Below, piece after piece: positions 1 to 6,479 of a stretch of 10,652 bases of DNA (its first letter is position 1; the number at the start of each line of letters is the position of its first letter). The notes beneath the pieces were generated by a model. It had not been told where the DNA came from. It made no database searches and saw only the letters and a list, made by a program, of their open reading frames with translations. The stretch lies in contig DALH01000006.1 of the NCBI GenBank assembly GCA_002499405.1, positions 1-10,652 of the forward strand. The letters run 5' to 3'. Position numbers and translations under genes: made by a program. Source of the DNA: Candidatus Micrarchaeota archaeon UBA95 (GTDB lineage Archaea; Micrarchaeota; Micrarchaeia; Norongarragalinales; Norongarragalinaceae).

Positions 1-437
1 AAGTAATAGGCAAGGGTTATGCAGATGAGGCCGAGCCCCACCGCGCTCAGCGAGGTTACGAGGCCAGAGGAAAAACCGGTTTCAAGGGCTTCGCGCAGTG
101 AACGCGTTGCGGCTTGAGCAGTGCGCGCGTTTGCCTTGGTTGAATTGCTCAAGCCGACAAACCCGATTAGAGCCGACGAGAACGCGCCAACGAGAAAAGC
201 AATTGCGGTTCCCAAACCAACGAGTTGCCACAACGCGATTGCCGCGAACGCGACGAAGACTGCGATGGCGGCGTACTCGCGTTTTAAGTAGGCGGTCGCG
301 CCCTCGCGCACGGCATTTGAAATGAAGCGCATTTTTTGGGTTCCGGAGTCAAGTGACCTGAGCCGCATCCAGATTGCGAGCGCGCTCGCAAGCGCGAACA
401 AGCCGGCTCCCAAGACGACCAATAATTCTGGTTCCAT
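1..437 (-). CDS. hppA: Membrane-bound pyrophosphatase (H+/Na+-PPase), N-terminal part, truncated by window edge
   Basis: This open frame starts at an ATG (435-437) and runs off the left edge without a stop, giving 145 residues of an integral membrane protein. Visible motifs are typical of the N-terminus of ion-pumping pyrophosphatases: a first hydrophobic segment at about residues 5-26, VREGATAYLKREY at 43-55, two further hydrophobic segments, then GLSNSTKANARTAQAA, and a fourth hydrophobic segment at the cut end. The family hydrolyses cytoplasmic pyrophosphate and pumps protons or sodium across the membrane. The residues that decide potassium dependence and the pumped ion lie beyond the window. 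The start is 18 nt downstream of the nuclease stop on the same strand, so the two genes probably share a transcript; the Shine-Dalgarno match is weak. Pyrophosphate is released by the prenyltransferases that consume the products of the neighbouring mevalonate genes, but a functional link is only inference. Confidence 0.88.
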   Translation of the reverse strand, partial: MEPELLVVLGAGLFALASALAIWMRLRSLDSGTQKMRFISNAVREGATAYLKREYAAIAVFVAFAAIALWQLVGLGTAIAFLVGAFSSALIGFVGLSNSTKANARTAQAATRSLREALETGFSSGLVTSLSAVGLGLICITLAYY

Positions 438-455
438 GTGTTTGCATCACGGCGT

Positions 456-1697
456 TTACAGCTTGATTTTGTCGCCCACGGCGGGCGCGAACGCGTCGTA
501 ACCCTCGTTTTTGAGTTCCTCGGCAAAGTCCTTGCACGCGTCGCCGTGCACGCACACCACTTTTTCGGGGTTCACGGCGTCCACGTAGTTGAACAATTCT
601 ATTCTGCCGGAGTGCGCCGAAAAGTCAAAGTGTTTGACCGGCAATTGGATGACTTTCTCAATTCCTTCGGAGCGAACCCTTCCCTCGTTGACGAGCGAGT
701 AGCCGTTGGTTCCCTCAACCTGATAGCCCGTCAAGAGGACGACCGCGCTGTTTTTCTGGTTGCACTTGTCCAGGTAGCTCAGCATGGGCCCCCCGTCAAG
801 CATTCCCGCGGTTGAAACTATTACGCTTGGCTCGCGGAACGCTTTTTTCTCGTCGCTCTTGCCTTGAATGATGGTTACGTTGCGCATGGTTTCAGCAAAG
901 TTTTCGGGCGACTTGATGTAGGACGGGTAATCCATTATGATGTCGCACACCTTCTTGCCCATGCCGTTCACGAACACGGGCGCTTTCGTGTGCGCGCGCA
1001 ACACTTCCAGGACTTCCTGGGTGCGGCCAACTGCGAAGGCGGGCACGAGCACGGTCAAGCCGTCACCCAGCGCTTTTTCCACTTCGCGCGCAAACGCTTT
1101 TTCCACGTCCTTGCGCGGCTCGTGGTCGCGTTGCGCGTAAGTGCTTTCAATGATTAGCACGTCGGCTTTCACGGGTTTGGCCGGGTGATGCAGGCGGGTG
1201 TAACCCGTGTTGAAGTCGCCCGTGTACAACACCTTTCTCTTCCCTTTCTTGAACAGGATTTGCGCGCTTCCGGGCACGTGGCCTGCGTCAAGGAACCGGA
1301 AATTGGAGCCGTCCTTGAACTCGTAGTCCTCGTCGTATCCCAGGCACGCCAAGTGCTTGTCCAACTGCTTCACGTTTTGGCTGGCGTAAGGCAGCTGCTT
1401 GTTTTCGGCTCTAGCGATTTTCTCGGAGTCGGCGAGCAGTAAATCCATTATGGGCCGCGTTGGATAAGTGCAAAACGTTTTGGGCGCGTTCCGCTTGTAC
1501 AGCAGGGGCGCGCAGCCGGAGTGGTCCAGGTGTGCGTGCGTGATTATTCCGACGTCAACTTTTCCGGGGATGACGGGCCCCTCGTTGTGGTCGTGCACCT
1601 TCATTCCGCAGTCCATTACGATGCGGAGTTCGCCGGTGTCCAAAAGGAAGCAACTCTTCCCGACCTCTTGAGAGCCGCCTAAGCAATGTAAGTCCAT
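456..1697 (-). CDS. Beta-CASP metallo-beta-lactamase ribonuclease, archaeal CPSF2-like
   Basis: This is a 413-residue predicted RNA-processing nuclease of the metallo-beta-lactamase/beta-CASP family. The metal-binding set is complete: HAHLDH at residues 54-59, H140 in DAGHVPGSAQ, D161 in YTGDFN, E184 in the IEST motif (motif A), H362 in FSAHSG (motif B) and H384 in VHGD (motif C). HAHLDH favours the CPSF branch over RNase J. The length and the absence of N-terminal KH domains match archaeal CPSF2-like proteins rather than the roughly 630-residue aCPSF1, which acts in transcription termination. Family members cleave RNA endonucleolytically and some also have 5'-3' exonuclease activity; the exact substrate cannot be read from sequence. 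The ATG is chosen because the conserved beta-lactamase start (LGGSQEVG) follows immediately, and a TATA-like box about 25 nt upstream predicts a leaderless message. The gene lies upstream of the pyrophosphatase on the same strand. Confidence 0.93.
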   Translation of the reverse strand: MDLHCLGGSQEVGKSCFLLDTGELRIVMDCGMKVHDHNEGPVIPGKVDVGIITHAHLDHSGCAPLLYKRNAPKTFCTYPTRPIMDLLLADSEKIARAENKQLPYASQNVKQLDKHLACLGYDEDYEFKDGSNFRFLDAGHVPGSAQILFKKGKRKVLYTGDFNTGYTRLHHPAKPVKADVLIIESTYAQRDHEPRKDVEKAFAREVEKALGDGLTVLVPAFAVGRTQEVLEVLRAHTKAPVFVNGMGKKVCDIIMDYPSYIKSPENFAETMRNVTIIQGKSDEKKAFREPSVIVSTAGMLDGGPMLSYLDKCNQKNSAVVLLTGYQVEGTNGYSLVNEGRVRSEGIEKVIQLPVKHFDFSAHSGRIELFNYVDAVNPEKVVCVHGDACKDFAEELKNEGYDAFAPAVGDKIKL

Positions 1698-1717
1698 GAA
1701 TGTTTTTGGCGGACAAA

Positions 1718-1727
1718 CTTATTAAAT
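1718..1727 (-). promoter_or_regulatory. TATA-like box for the beta-CASP nuclease gene
   Basis: Read on the minus strand, the sequence is ATTTAATAAG, centred about 25 nt upstream of the nuclease ATG at 1697. That spacing places transcription start at or next to the ATG, so the mRNA would be leaderless. No Shine-Dalgarno sequence precedes this ATG, which fits. Confidence 0.5.
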
Positions 1728-1751
1728 CCGAGGGCGCTTTTGGGGGGCACC

Positions 1752-1761
1752 TTATTTTAAA
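1752..1761 (+). promoter_or_regulatory. TATA-like box for the IPP isomerase gene
   Basis: TTATTTTAAA lies in the 96-nt divergent gap, about 38 nt upstream of the isomerase ATG. Transcription start would fall near 1780, leaving a leader just long enough to hold the Shine-Dalgarno site. The call rests on motif and spacing only. Confidence 0.42.
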
Positions 1762-1780
1762 CGCTGTTGCCTCATTCTTG

Positions 1781-1789
1781 GGTGATGAG
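1781..1789 (+). promoter_or_regulatory. Shine-Dalgarno site of the IPP isomerase gene
   Basis: GGTGATGAG, whose GGTGAT core matches the archaeal anti-Shine-Dalgarno end of 16S rRNA, sits 8 nt (from GGTGA) upstream of the ATG at 1794 and fixes that start. The ATG inside the motif (1785) is followed at once by an in-frame stop and is not a start. Confidence 0.65.
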
Positions 1790-1793
1790 TTGA

Positions 1794-2318
1794 ATGACGA
1801 AGTTTGTTGTGCTGGTTGACGAATCAGGCAAGCCCACAGGTCTTGAAGAAAAGATGGCAGCGCACGAAAAGGGATTGTTGCATGCGGCATTCTCGATTTT
1901 CGTTTTCAACAAGGAGGGTGAATTCCTGCTGCAGAGGCGCGCCGCCTCAAAATACCATTCCGGCGGCTTGTGGACGAACACGTGCTGCAGCCATCCGCGC
2001 AAGGGCGAGGACGCAGCCAGGGGGGCGCACCGGAGATTGCGCGAGGAAATGGGTTTTGATTGCCCGTTGCGCGAGGTTTATTCCTTCACTTATAAGGCAA
2101 AGCTTGACCACGGCTTGACGGAACACGAGTTCGACCACGTTTTCTTCGGCGATTACGACGGGCCCGTGAACCCGAATCTCGAGGAAGTGGATGAATACCG
2201 CTGGATAAGCCTTGATGCGCTGGAAAAGGAGGTCAAGGCGAAGCCCGGCGAGTTCACGGAATGGTTCAAGGTCACGCTACCCGAAATGCTTCGGCACAGG
2301 AAGAGCGCGAAGCGTTGA
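1794..2318 (+). CDS. idi: Isopentenyl-diphosphate delta-isomerase, type I (Nudix)
   Basis: This 174-residue cytosolic enzyme interconverts IPP and DMAPP, the last step of the pathway encoded around it. It has the type I (Nudix) fold rather than the flavin-dependent type II enzyme used by many archaea. Compared with the E. coli enzyme, the metal-binding and catalytic set is present: H24 and H30 (AAHEKGLLHAAF), catalytic C65 and H67 in WTNTCCSHP, the Nudix-like helix RRLREEMG at 80-87 with E85, and the E110/E112 pair in TEHEFDH. W60 and the later YRW motif also match the family. The length is normal. An upstream GGTGA site supports the ATG. The gene is transcribed alone, divergently from the nuclease, and converges on the methyltransferase-like gene with a 29-nt gap. 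Confidence 0.95.
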   Translation: MTKFVVLVDESGKPTGLEEKMAAHEKGLLHAAFSIFVFNKEGEFLLQRRAASKYHSGGLWTNTCCSHPRKGEDAARGAHRRLREEMGFDCPLREVYSFTYKAKLDHGLTEHEFDHVFFGDYDGPVNPNLEEVDEYRWISLDALEKEVKAKPGEFTEWFKVTLPEMLRHRKSAKR

Positions 2319-2347
2319 GTTGCGCGCCGCGGGCATCTTAATTCAGG

Positions 2348-3169
2348 TCAGCGGCTTTCAGTGCTTGTCGTCGTAATCGTTTCAGAATTTCCTGCAAGCA
2401 CTCTTTCCCCTGCCAAGACGATTATTGGGAGCGTCATCTTAATGTCTTCTTCATGTTCTCGCATGCTTATTGATTTTTTTTCTTTCGCCGGTTTTGACTT
2501 AAAGAATTTTCGCATTTTTGTTAATCCTATTTCATCTATCTGTCCGCTTTCGAACCAAGCTCGCATGCTTACCCCAACGTTAAAACGGGTTTCAAAGACG
2601 ATTCTCAGACCCGCGTTTTTTAAAAGTTTCCGCCACTCCTGGATTGCTGGAATGTTACATTTGTCGTCCAATTTCTCTTTTTGCCCACCTAGTTTTTGTT
2701 TTAGAGCATGGGAATCATTGATAATTTTTTTGTTTTCCTTATCACAAGTCATATCTACCAAGACTAGCAATCCATTTCGTTTTAGTTTGCTAGCAATTTT
2801 TTTGATTGTTTTGGGCTGGTCCTCTTTTCTTAGGTCTTTTAGGCCATAGCGTTCAATTATTACCGCATACTCGTCCGTTAACCGGTCAACATCTCGCACA
2901 TCCATCTCAAAAACTTTTCGTTTGAATTTGCTTTCAACATCTTTGAGTTGTTTGCCTGACAAGTTAAGGAAATCGATTTTTACTTTGAATCCTTTCTTGT
3001 TAAGTTCTTCTGATACCGCAGAGCCAAACAAACCCGCGCCGCTCATTATTTCTAGAATTAATAATTCACGCGGTTTGCTCCATTTACTAATAGCGGTTAC
3101 TGTGCCGTCAATACTGTCTCGGCGTATATATGCCTCTTGGGGCGTATGAGTGGTTCTCCGTGCGTACAA
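2348..3169 (-). CDS. Class I SAM-dependent methyltransferase-like protein, function unknown
   Basis: This is a 273-residue protein with a Rossmann-type methyltransferase core: motif I LEIMSGAGLFG at residues 39-49, an acidic/hydrophobic strand IDFLNLS near 65-71, MDVRDVDRL near 89-97 where the adenine-contacting acidic residue is expected, and the strand GLLVLVDMTCD near 133-143. A lysine-rich, charged C-terminal part follows. I do not recognise the subfamily and cannot name a substrate. The start is TTG at 3167-3169, the only standard start codon between the upstream in-frame stop and motif I; its ribosome site is weak, so translation may be coupled to the PMK gene, which stops 14 nt upstream. 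The gene is strikingly AT-rich (19 and 18 GC in the 60-nt blocks at 2461-2520 and 2701-2760) beside neighbours at 55-65% GC, suggesting acquisition from elsewhere. It is the third gene of the decarboxylase-PMK operon, but nothing in its sequence ties it to isoprenoids. Confidence 0.72.
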   Translation of the reverse strand: MYARRTTHTPQEAYIRRDSIDGTVTAISKWSKPRELLILEIMSGAGLFGSAVSEELNKKGFKVKIDFLNLSGKQLKDVESKFKRKVFEMDVRDVDRLTDEYAVIIERYGLKDLRKEDQPKTIKKIASKLKRNGLLVLVDMTCDKENKKIINDSHALKQKLGGQKEKLDDKCNIPAIQEWRKLLKNAGLRIVFETRFNVGVSMRAWFESGQIDEIGLTKMRKFFKSKPAKEKKSISMREHEEDIKMTLPIIVLAGERVLAGNSETITTTSTESR

Positions 3170-3350
3170 CTCTTTGATTGATTTCAGGTTTCAACACCTT
3201 TCTTTATCAACCATTTTTCAAAGGTTGTGTCAGTTTCAAGTTTTACGCCTTCGCTTGAGATGCTTAACTCCATCGGTTTAACCTTCACTTCTTCATATCT
3301 TTTCCAAAATTTTTCTAGTTTTTTCTTGTTTTCCTTTGAGTTGCACCAGG
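2348..3350. other. AT-rich compositional island
   Basis: Base composition drops sharply over this stretch, with hand-counted GC of 30-40% in sampled 60-nt blocks. It was 33/60 at 2101-2160 on the left and 39/60 at 3361-3420 on the right. The island covers the whole methyltransferase-like gene and about the last 55 codons of the PMK gene; it does not stop at the gene boundary. No flanking direct repeats, tRNA or transposase were seen. Confidence 0.6.
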
Positions 3351-4395
3351 CCGCTACCGCGTCTCCGCCGCCGGCGCCCGGCAAGCGCGATACAATCGCG
3401 CCATTCCGATTGCTTTCATCAAGGAGTTCGGTTGCGGCGTCCGATTCAACGTTCGCACCCATGCGTTTGCCCAGTTCCTTGGTTTTGGCGCGCGCGTCGT
3501 TGAACGCCTTAACGAATTCCTTGAACGCGGGGTGTTCAAGCGTCTCAAGCGCGGCGTCGTAGGCCGCGGAGTCCTTTTCGGCGAGTTCGTTGAGTTTCTT
3601 TATGGCTTCAATCGCCCGAATGTTCGCCTTGTTCAATTCGGAGAGAAATGCCCCGAATTCTTCCGGCTTCGCCTTCTTGTAGTCCTTGTATTTTGCAACC
3701 ATTTCCCGCGTGCTCGTGCTTTCGCCCACGATATCTGCGAGCGCGGTTATGAAACCGCGCGGCACCGGAATATGCTCCGCCGAGTAGTCCCATTCCGCGT
3801 CAACGGCTTCCACCACGCCTTTGTCTTGGACGAGGGACGGCGAGTAGCGGGAATATGCGTGCCCGCCGAAGCACGCCGTCGCGATGTCAAACCCGCTGCC
3901 GACCTTGCCTTGGACCGTGGAGTGAACGTATTGGGCGAGTTTGTGAATCAGGTGAACGTCTTTTTTCACGTCGTAACCGTGTAAGACCATTATTGCGGCG
4001 GTGGCAGCCGCGGTAACCGCGGCGCTTGAGCCGAGACCCGTCTTGGTTTTGCCCAGGCCGAACGCGGGGTCGGTAATGGTGGTCAACTCGAATGCCTTTG
4101 TTTGCTTTCCCTTCGCTTTCAGGTAAATCAGGCAGTTTTCGGCAACGCTCTTGACGAATTCCATTGGTTTTTCGTTTTCATCCAATTCTTTTTTGAAAAC
4201 GATTTTTTCGCCGTTGAATTCCGCATTCAAGTTGATTCCGAATTGCGGTATGTTGAATGAGATTTTTTCTGCTTCCTTTGCGCGCGCAAACACGCGCTTG
4301 TCCACGCCCGTGTTGTAACTGATGTTTGGTTGTTCAAGGACGGCGTAGCCGCCAATCCACATTATTTTTCCGGGGGCGGAAGTTATTGCCTGCAT
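3184..4395 (-). CDS. mvaK2: Phosphomevalonate kinase (eukaryote-type, GHMP family)
   Basis: This 403-residue GHMP kinase is predicted to phosphorylate mevalonate 5-phosphate to the 5-diphosphate. The N-terminal SAPGKIMWIGGYAVLE is the GHMP substrate/lid start. The ATP-binding loop reads KTGLGSSAAVT at about residues 114-124. The segment AQYVHSTVQGKVGSGFDIA, with the presumed catalytic base D170, is the ERG8/PMK signature and separates it from mevalonate and galactose kinases. The C-terminal GHMP loop is PGAGGGDAVAAW near 340-350. The ATG at 4393-4395 is preferred; it begins one base after the decarboxylase stop. An in-frame TTG at 4404 would add three residues and overlap that gene. The 3' end of the gene (about 3184-3350) is AT-rich, unlike the rest. 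Within archaea, PMK of this type is known mainly from Sulfolobales, so its presence beside a decarboxylase is notable. Confidence 0.9.
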   Translation of the reverse strand: MQAITSAPGKIMWIGGYAVLEQPNISYNTGVDKRVFARAKEAEKISFNIPQFGINLNAEFNGEKIVFKKELDENEKPMEFVKSVAENCLIYLKAKGKQTKAFELTTITDPAFGLGKTKTGLGSSAAVTAAATAAIMVLHGYDVKKDVHLIHKLAQYVHSTVQGKVGSGFDIATACFGGHAYSRYSPSLVQDKGVVEAVDAEWDYSAEHIPVPRGFITALADIVGESTSTREMVAKYKDYKKAKPEEFGAFLSELNKANIRAIEAIKKLNELAEKDSAAYDAALETLEHPAFKEFVKAFNDARAKTKELGKRMGANVESDAATELLDESNRNGAIVSRLPGAGGGDAVAAWCNSKENKKKLEKFWKRYEEVKVKPMELSISSEGVKLETDTTFEKWLIKKGVET

Positions 4396-4396
4396 T

Positions 4397-5467
4397 TCAC
4401 TCAACCACTATCCCGTTTTTTTCGGCGTCGTAATGATGTTTTTTCACGCTGCCGTCTTCTGCAATTAGGTGGCCATCGCTCAACTTCTTAGGCCCGGCGC
4501 CCACCTTGCAAACAACTGTTTTCTGGATGCCCTTTATCTTTGACAGCATCTCCTTGATTCCCTTGACTTGGTCTTCGGTGGTGTAAACGTGCGCGTTTGG
4601 CCCCGCGTCAAACGTGTAGGCGGCAACGATTTTGCCGGCGTTCTCGTTGTATTCGTGCACCGCGTAAATGATTTCCTTGCTGACGTCGTTCAGGTAAAGG
4701 ATGGGCGGCCAGGTGTCCAGCATGACTGAATGCAGGTCGTTCGATTCCCTCATCACGAGTTCGCCGAACTTGTTGAAGTCCTTCGCCAGCACCGCGGCCT
4801 TGACATCCTCAATTACCTTGGGCAGGTATTGCTGGCGCGCCGAGTAAAGGGGGCTGGTTTCAATTGTTTGCTTCATCCCCGCGCGCGACGAAACCTTTTT
4901 TTCGCCGTGGTCTACAACTGCTATGACGTTCCTGATTTCGGGCCAATGGTTTTCGTCGGTCACTTGAATTGCGTAAGAGTCGCTTCCATCCTCTTTTTCG
5001 CCGCGCCTCCATTCAACGAATCCTCCGAGCACGGAGCGGCACGCGCTTCCGGAGCCGCGTCTCGCGAGTATTGACAATCCTTTTGAGTCGAGCCCGAGCC
5101 CAAGCACTTCGTTGGCGGCGCACGCGAGTGCGGCCATTCCCGAAGCCGAGGAAGCCATTCCCGCCGCGGTTGGAAAGCCGTTGATTGAAACCAGTTTTGC
5201 TTTTTCACTGGTTCCCGCGGCTTCGCGCACCGCGTCAAGCGCCTTGATTACTTTCTTCAATGCTTTTTCGTCAAGTTTTTCTCCGTTGATCCACGCCTCG
5301 TCTTCCTTGAATTCGGGCGAAAAAGCGAGGGTGGTGCGGGTTTTCAGGGTTTCGTCCATCGTGAACGACAGCGAGCCGTTGTTTGGGAGCATCAACTCTT
5401 CGTCGCGCTTGCCCCAGTACTTTACGACGGCGATGTTCGGCGTCGCCTCCACCGTAGCCAACCTCAT
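4397..5467 (-). CDS. mvaD: Diphosphomevalonate decarboxylase
   Basis: This 356-residue GHMP-superfamily enzyme makes IPP from mevalonate 5-diphosphate by ATP-dependent decarboxylation. The diagnostic residues, by comparison with the yeast enzyme, are present: K16 in NIAVVKYWGKRD, the phosphate-binding loop FPTAAGMASSASG at 98-110, R144 in RRGSGSACRS, and D287 in TFDAGPNA. Mevalonate 3-kinases lack parts of this set. Phosphomevalonate decarboxylases are close relatives and cannot be fully excluded by motifs, but the adjacent PMK supplies the diphosphate substrate and favours this call. The start is set at ATG 5465-5467, nine nt after AGGGTG; a GTG at 5479 would add four residues but leaves no room for a ribosome site. 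It is the first gene of the operon with PMK and the methyltransferase-like gene, with a one-base gap to PMK, and is divergent from mevalonate kinase. Confidence 0.93.
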   Translation of the reverse strand: MRLATVEATPNIAVVKYWGKRDEELMLPNNGSLSFTMDETLKTRTTLAFSPEFKEDEAWINGEKLDEKALKKVIKALDAVREAAGTSEKAKLVSINGFPTAAGMASSASGMAALACAANEVLGLGLDSKGLSILARRGSGSACRSVLGGFVEWRRGEKEDGSDSYAIQVTDENHWPEIRNVIAVVDHGEKKVSSRAGMKQTIETSPLYSARQQYLPKVIEDVKAAVLAKDFNKFGELVMRESNDLHSVMLDTWPPILYLNDVSKEIIYAVHEYNENAGKIVAAYTFDAGPNAHVYTTEDQVKGIKEMLSKIKGIQKTVVCKVGAGPKKLSDGHLIAEDGSVKKHHYDAEKNGIVVE

Positions 5468-5476
5468 TTCTGAACA

Positions 5477-5482
5477 CACCCT
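5477..5482 (-). promoter_or_regulatory. Shine-Dalgarno site of the decarboxylase gene
   Basis: AGGGTG on the minus strand lies nine nt before the ATG at 5467. This spacing selects that ATG over the in-frame GTG at 5479, which overlaps the motif itself. Confidence 0.5.
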
Positions 5483-5500
5483 ACTGTTAGAATGCCGCGG

Positions 5501-5519
5501 GTTTTAAAGTATTTAACCA
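5501..5519. promoter_or_regulatory. Overlapping divergent TATA-like elements (decarboxylase operon and mevalonate kinase)
   Basis: An AT-rich block in the 75-nt divergent gap reads GTTTTAAAGTATTTAACC on the plus strand. TTTTAAAG (5502-5509) is suitably placed for a plus-strand start near 5528-5532, just before the mevalonate kinase ribosome site. On the minus strand GGTTAAATAC (from 5519) would give a start near 5489, just before the decarboxylase ribosome site. The two core elements touch, so only one direction may be able to load TBP at a time. Motif- and spacing-based only. Confidence 0.42.
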
Positions 5520-5530
5520 TTTTTGTATTC

Positions 5531-5537
5531 AGGTGAT
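5531..5537 (+). promoter_or_regulatory. Shine-Dalgarno site of the mevalonate kinase gene
   Basis: AGGTGAT matches the archaeal 16S anti-Shine-Dalgarno closely. GGTGA ends six nt before the GTG at 5543 and decides that start; the longer frame opening at TTG 5537 would begin inside the motif. Confidence 0.65.
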
Positions 5538-5542
5538 TGATT

Positions 5543-6469
5543 GTGGGCAAAGGTTCAGGTTACGGCAAGGTAATATTGTTCGGCGAGCACTTCGTGGTTT
5601 ACGGGTTGCCTGGAATTGCGTCCGCCGTGGGATTGACCACTGACGCGACCGCAGTCAAGTCGGGGAAAATGGCCGTGAAGGACGAGCGCAAGGGAACCGA
5701 AGGGTATTCTGACGCAAAGCGCGCGCACCAACTCGAATCCCTTGAACGTATGTTCGGCGCGATGGGTTTGAACGAAAAAGCGTTCGACATCTGGCTGGGC
5801 GGCGACCTGCCCGTGATGAGCGGAATCGGCGCTAGCGCGGCGAGCAGCGTTGCAATAGCGCGCGCGGTCTCCGAGGAGGCGGGCTTGGATTACGACGACG
5901 ACAAAATCAATGAGATAGCTTACGAGATGGAGAAGGCGTTTGCGGGAAATCCTTCCGGGATTGACAATACTGTGGCGACTTACGGGGGCCTAATCTGGTT
6001 TGAGAAGAATTTGGCGGGCGGTCAAAATAAGATAGAAAAAATTCGGGCGCCTTCCGCCGTGGAAATAGTGATGGGTAATTCGGGCGTCGTCGCGGACACC
6101 AAGAAAATGGTTGAAGGAGTTGCCGAGCGCAGGAAGCAACACCCCGAAAAGTACGACGCGATTTTCAAGAAGGCGGAGGCGTTGGCGTTCAAGGCGCGCG
6201 AAGCACTTGAAAAAGGAGACATCGGGGCTGTGGGCGCCCTGATGGACGAGAACCACAAACTTCTGCAGGAGATTGAGGTTTCGTGCAAGGAGTTGGATGA
6301 ACTCGTGGAAATCGCGAAGGCGAACGGCGCGCTCGGCGCAAAAGTCACGGGCGGCGGGGGAGGGGGCTGCATGGTCGCCTTGACGCCCGGCAAGGAACTT
6401 CAAGAGAGGGTTGCGCAGGCAATGGAGGGCCGCGGCTTCAAGGTTTTGAGAACGCGAATAGGCGTTTGA
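5543..6469 (+). CDS. mvk: Mevalonate kinase (GIGASA-type)
   Basis: This 308-residue GHMP kinase phosphorylates mevalonate to mevalonate 5-phosphate. The N-terminus has GYGKVILFGEHFVVYG with K9, the usual substrate-pocket lysine of the family. The ATP loop is DLPVMSGIGASAASS at about residues 87-101, followed by the GNPSGIDNTVATYGG signature with presumed catalytic base D141, and the C-terminal glycine loop KVTGGGGGGCMVAL near 267-280. The loop reads GIGASAA instead of the common GLGSSAA; as far as I recall this resembles kinetoplastid and some bacterial mevalonate kinases more than methanogen enzymes. GTG 5543 is chosen from its ribosome site. The gene stands alone on the plus strand, divergent from the decarboxylase-PMK operon and convergent with HMG-CoA reductase across a 10-nt gap, so 3' ends of the two transcripts must overlap. 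Confidence 0.93.
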   Translation: MGKGSGYGKVILFGEHFVVYGLPGIASAVGLTTDATAVKSGKMAVKDERKGTEGYSDAKRAHQLESLERMFGAMGLNEKAFDIWLGGDLPVMSGIGASAASSVAIARAVSEEAGLDYDDDKINEIAYEMEKAFAGNPSGIDNTVATYGGLIWFEKNLAGGQNKIEKIRAPSAVEIVMGNSGVVADTKKMVEGVAERRKQHPEKYDAIFKKAEALAFKAREALEKGDIGAVGALMDENHKLLQEIEVSCKELDELVEIAKANGALGAKVTGGGGGGCMVALTPGKELQERVAQAMEGRGFKVLRTRIGV

Positions 6470-6479
6470 GATCGGTTTC

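Noticed and set aside
98..1671. Plus-strand open frames opposite the pyrophosphatase and nuclease genes (for example 438-815, 864-1157)
   Set aside because: They lie antisense to genes with complete catalytic motifs, have low-complexity Arg/His/Val-rich translations, and show no domain or ribosome site.
2361..3149. Plus-strand frames opposite the methyltransferase-like gene (2361-2849, 2922-3149), considered as an alternative gene
   Set aside because: The translations are Ser/Phe/Leu-rich shadows without motifs, while the minus-strand frame is a single 273-codon reading with a SAM-binding motif.
5499..5519. Palindrome-like GGTT...AACC in the mevalonate kinase/decarboxylase gap
   Set aside because: Only the four outer bases pair; the similarity comes from two opposed TATA-like elements rather than a true operator.
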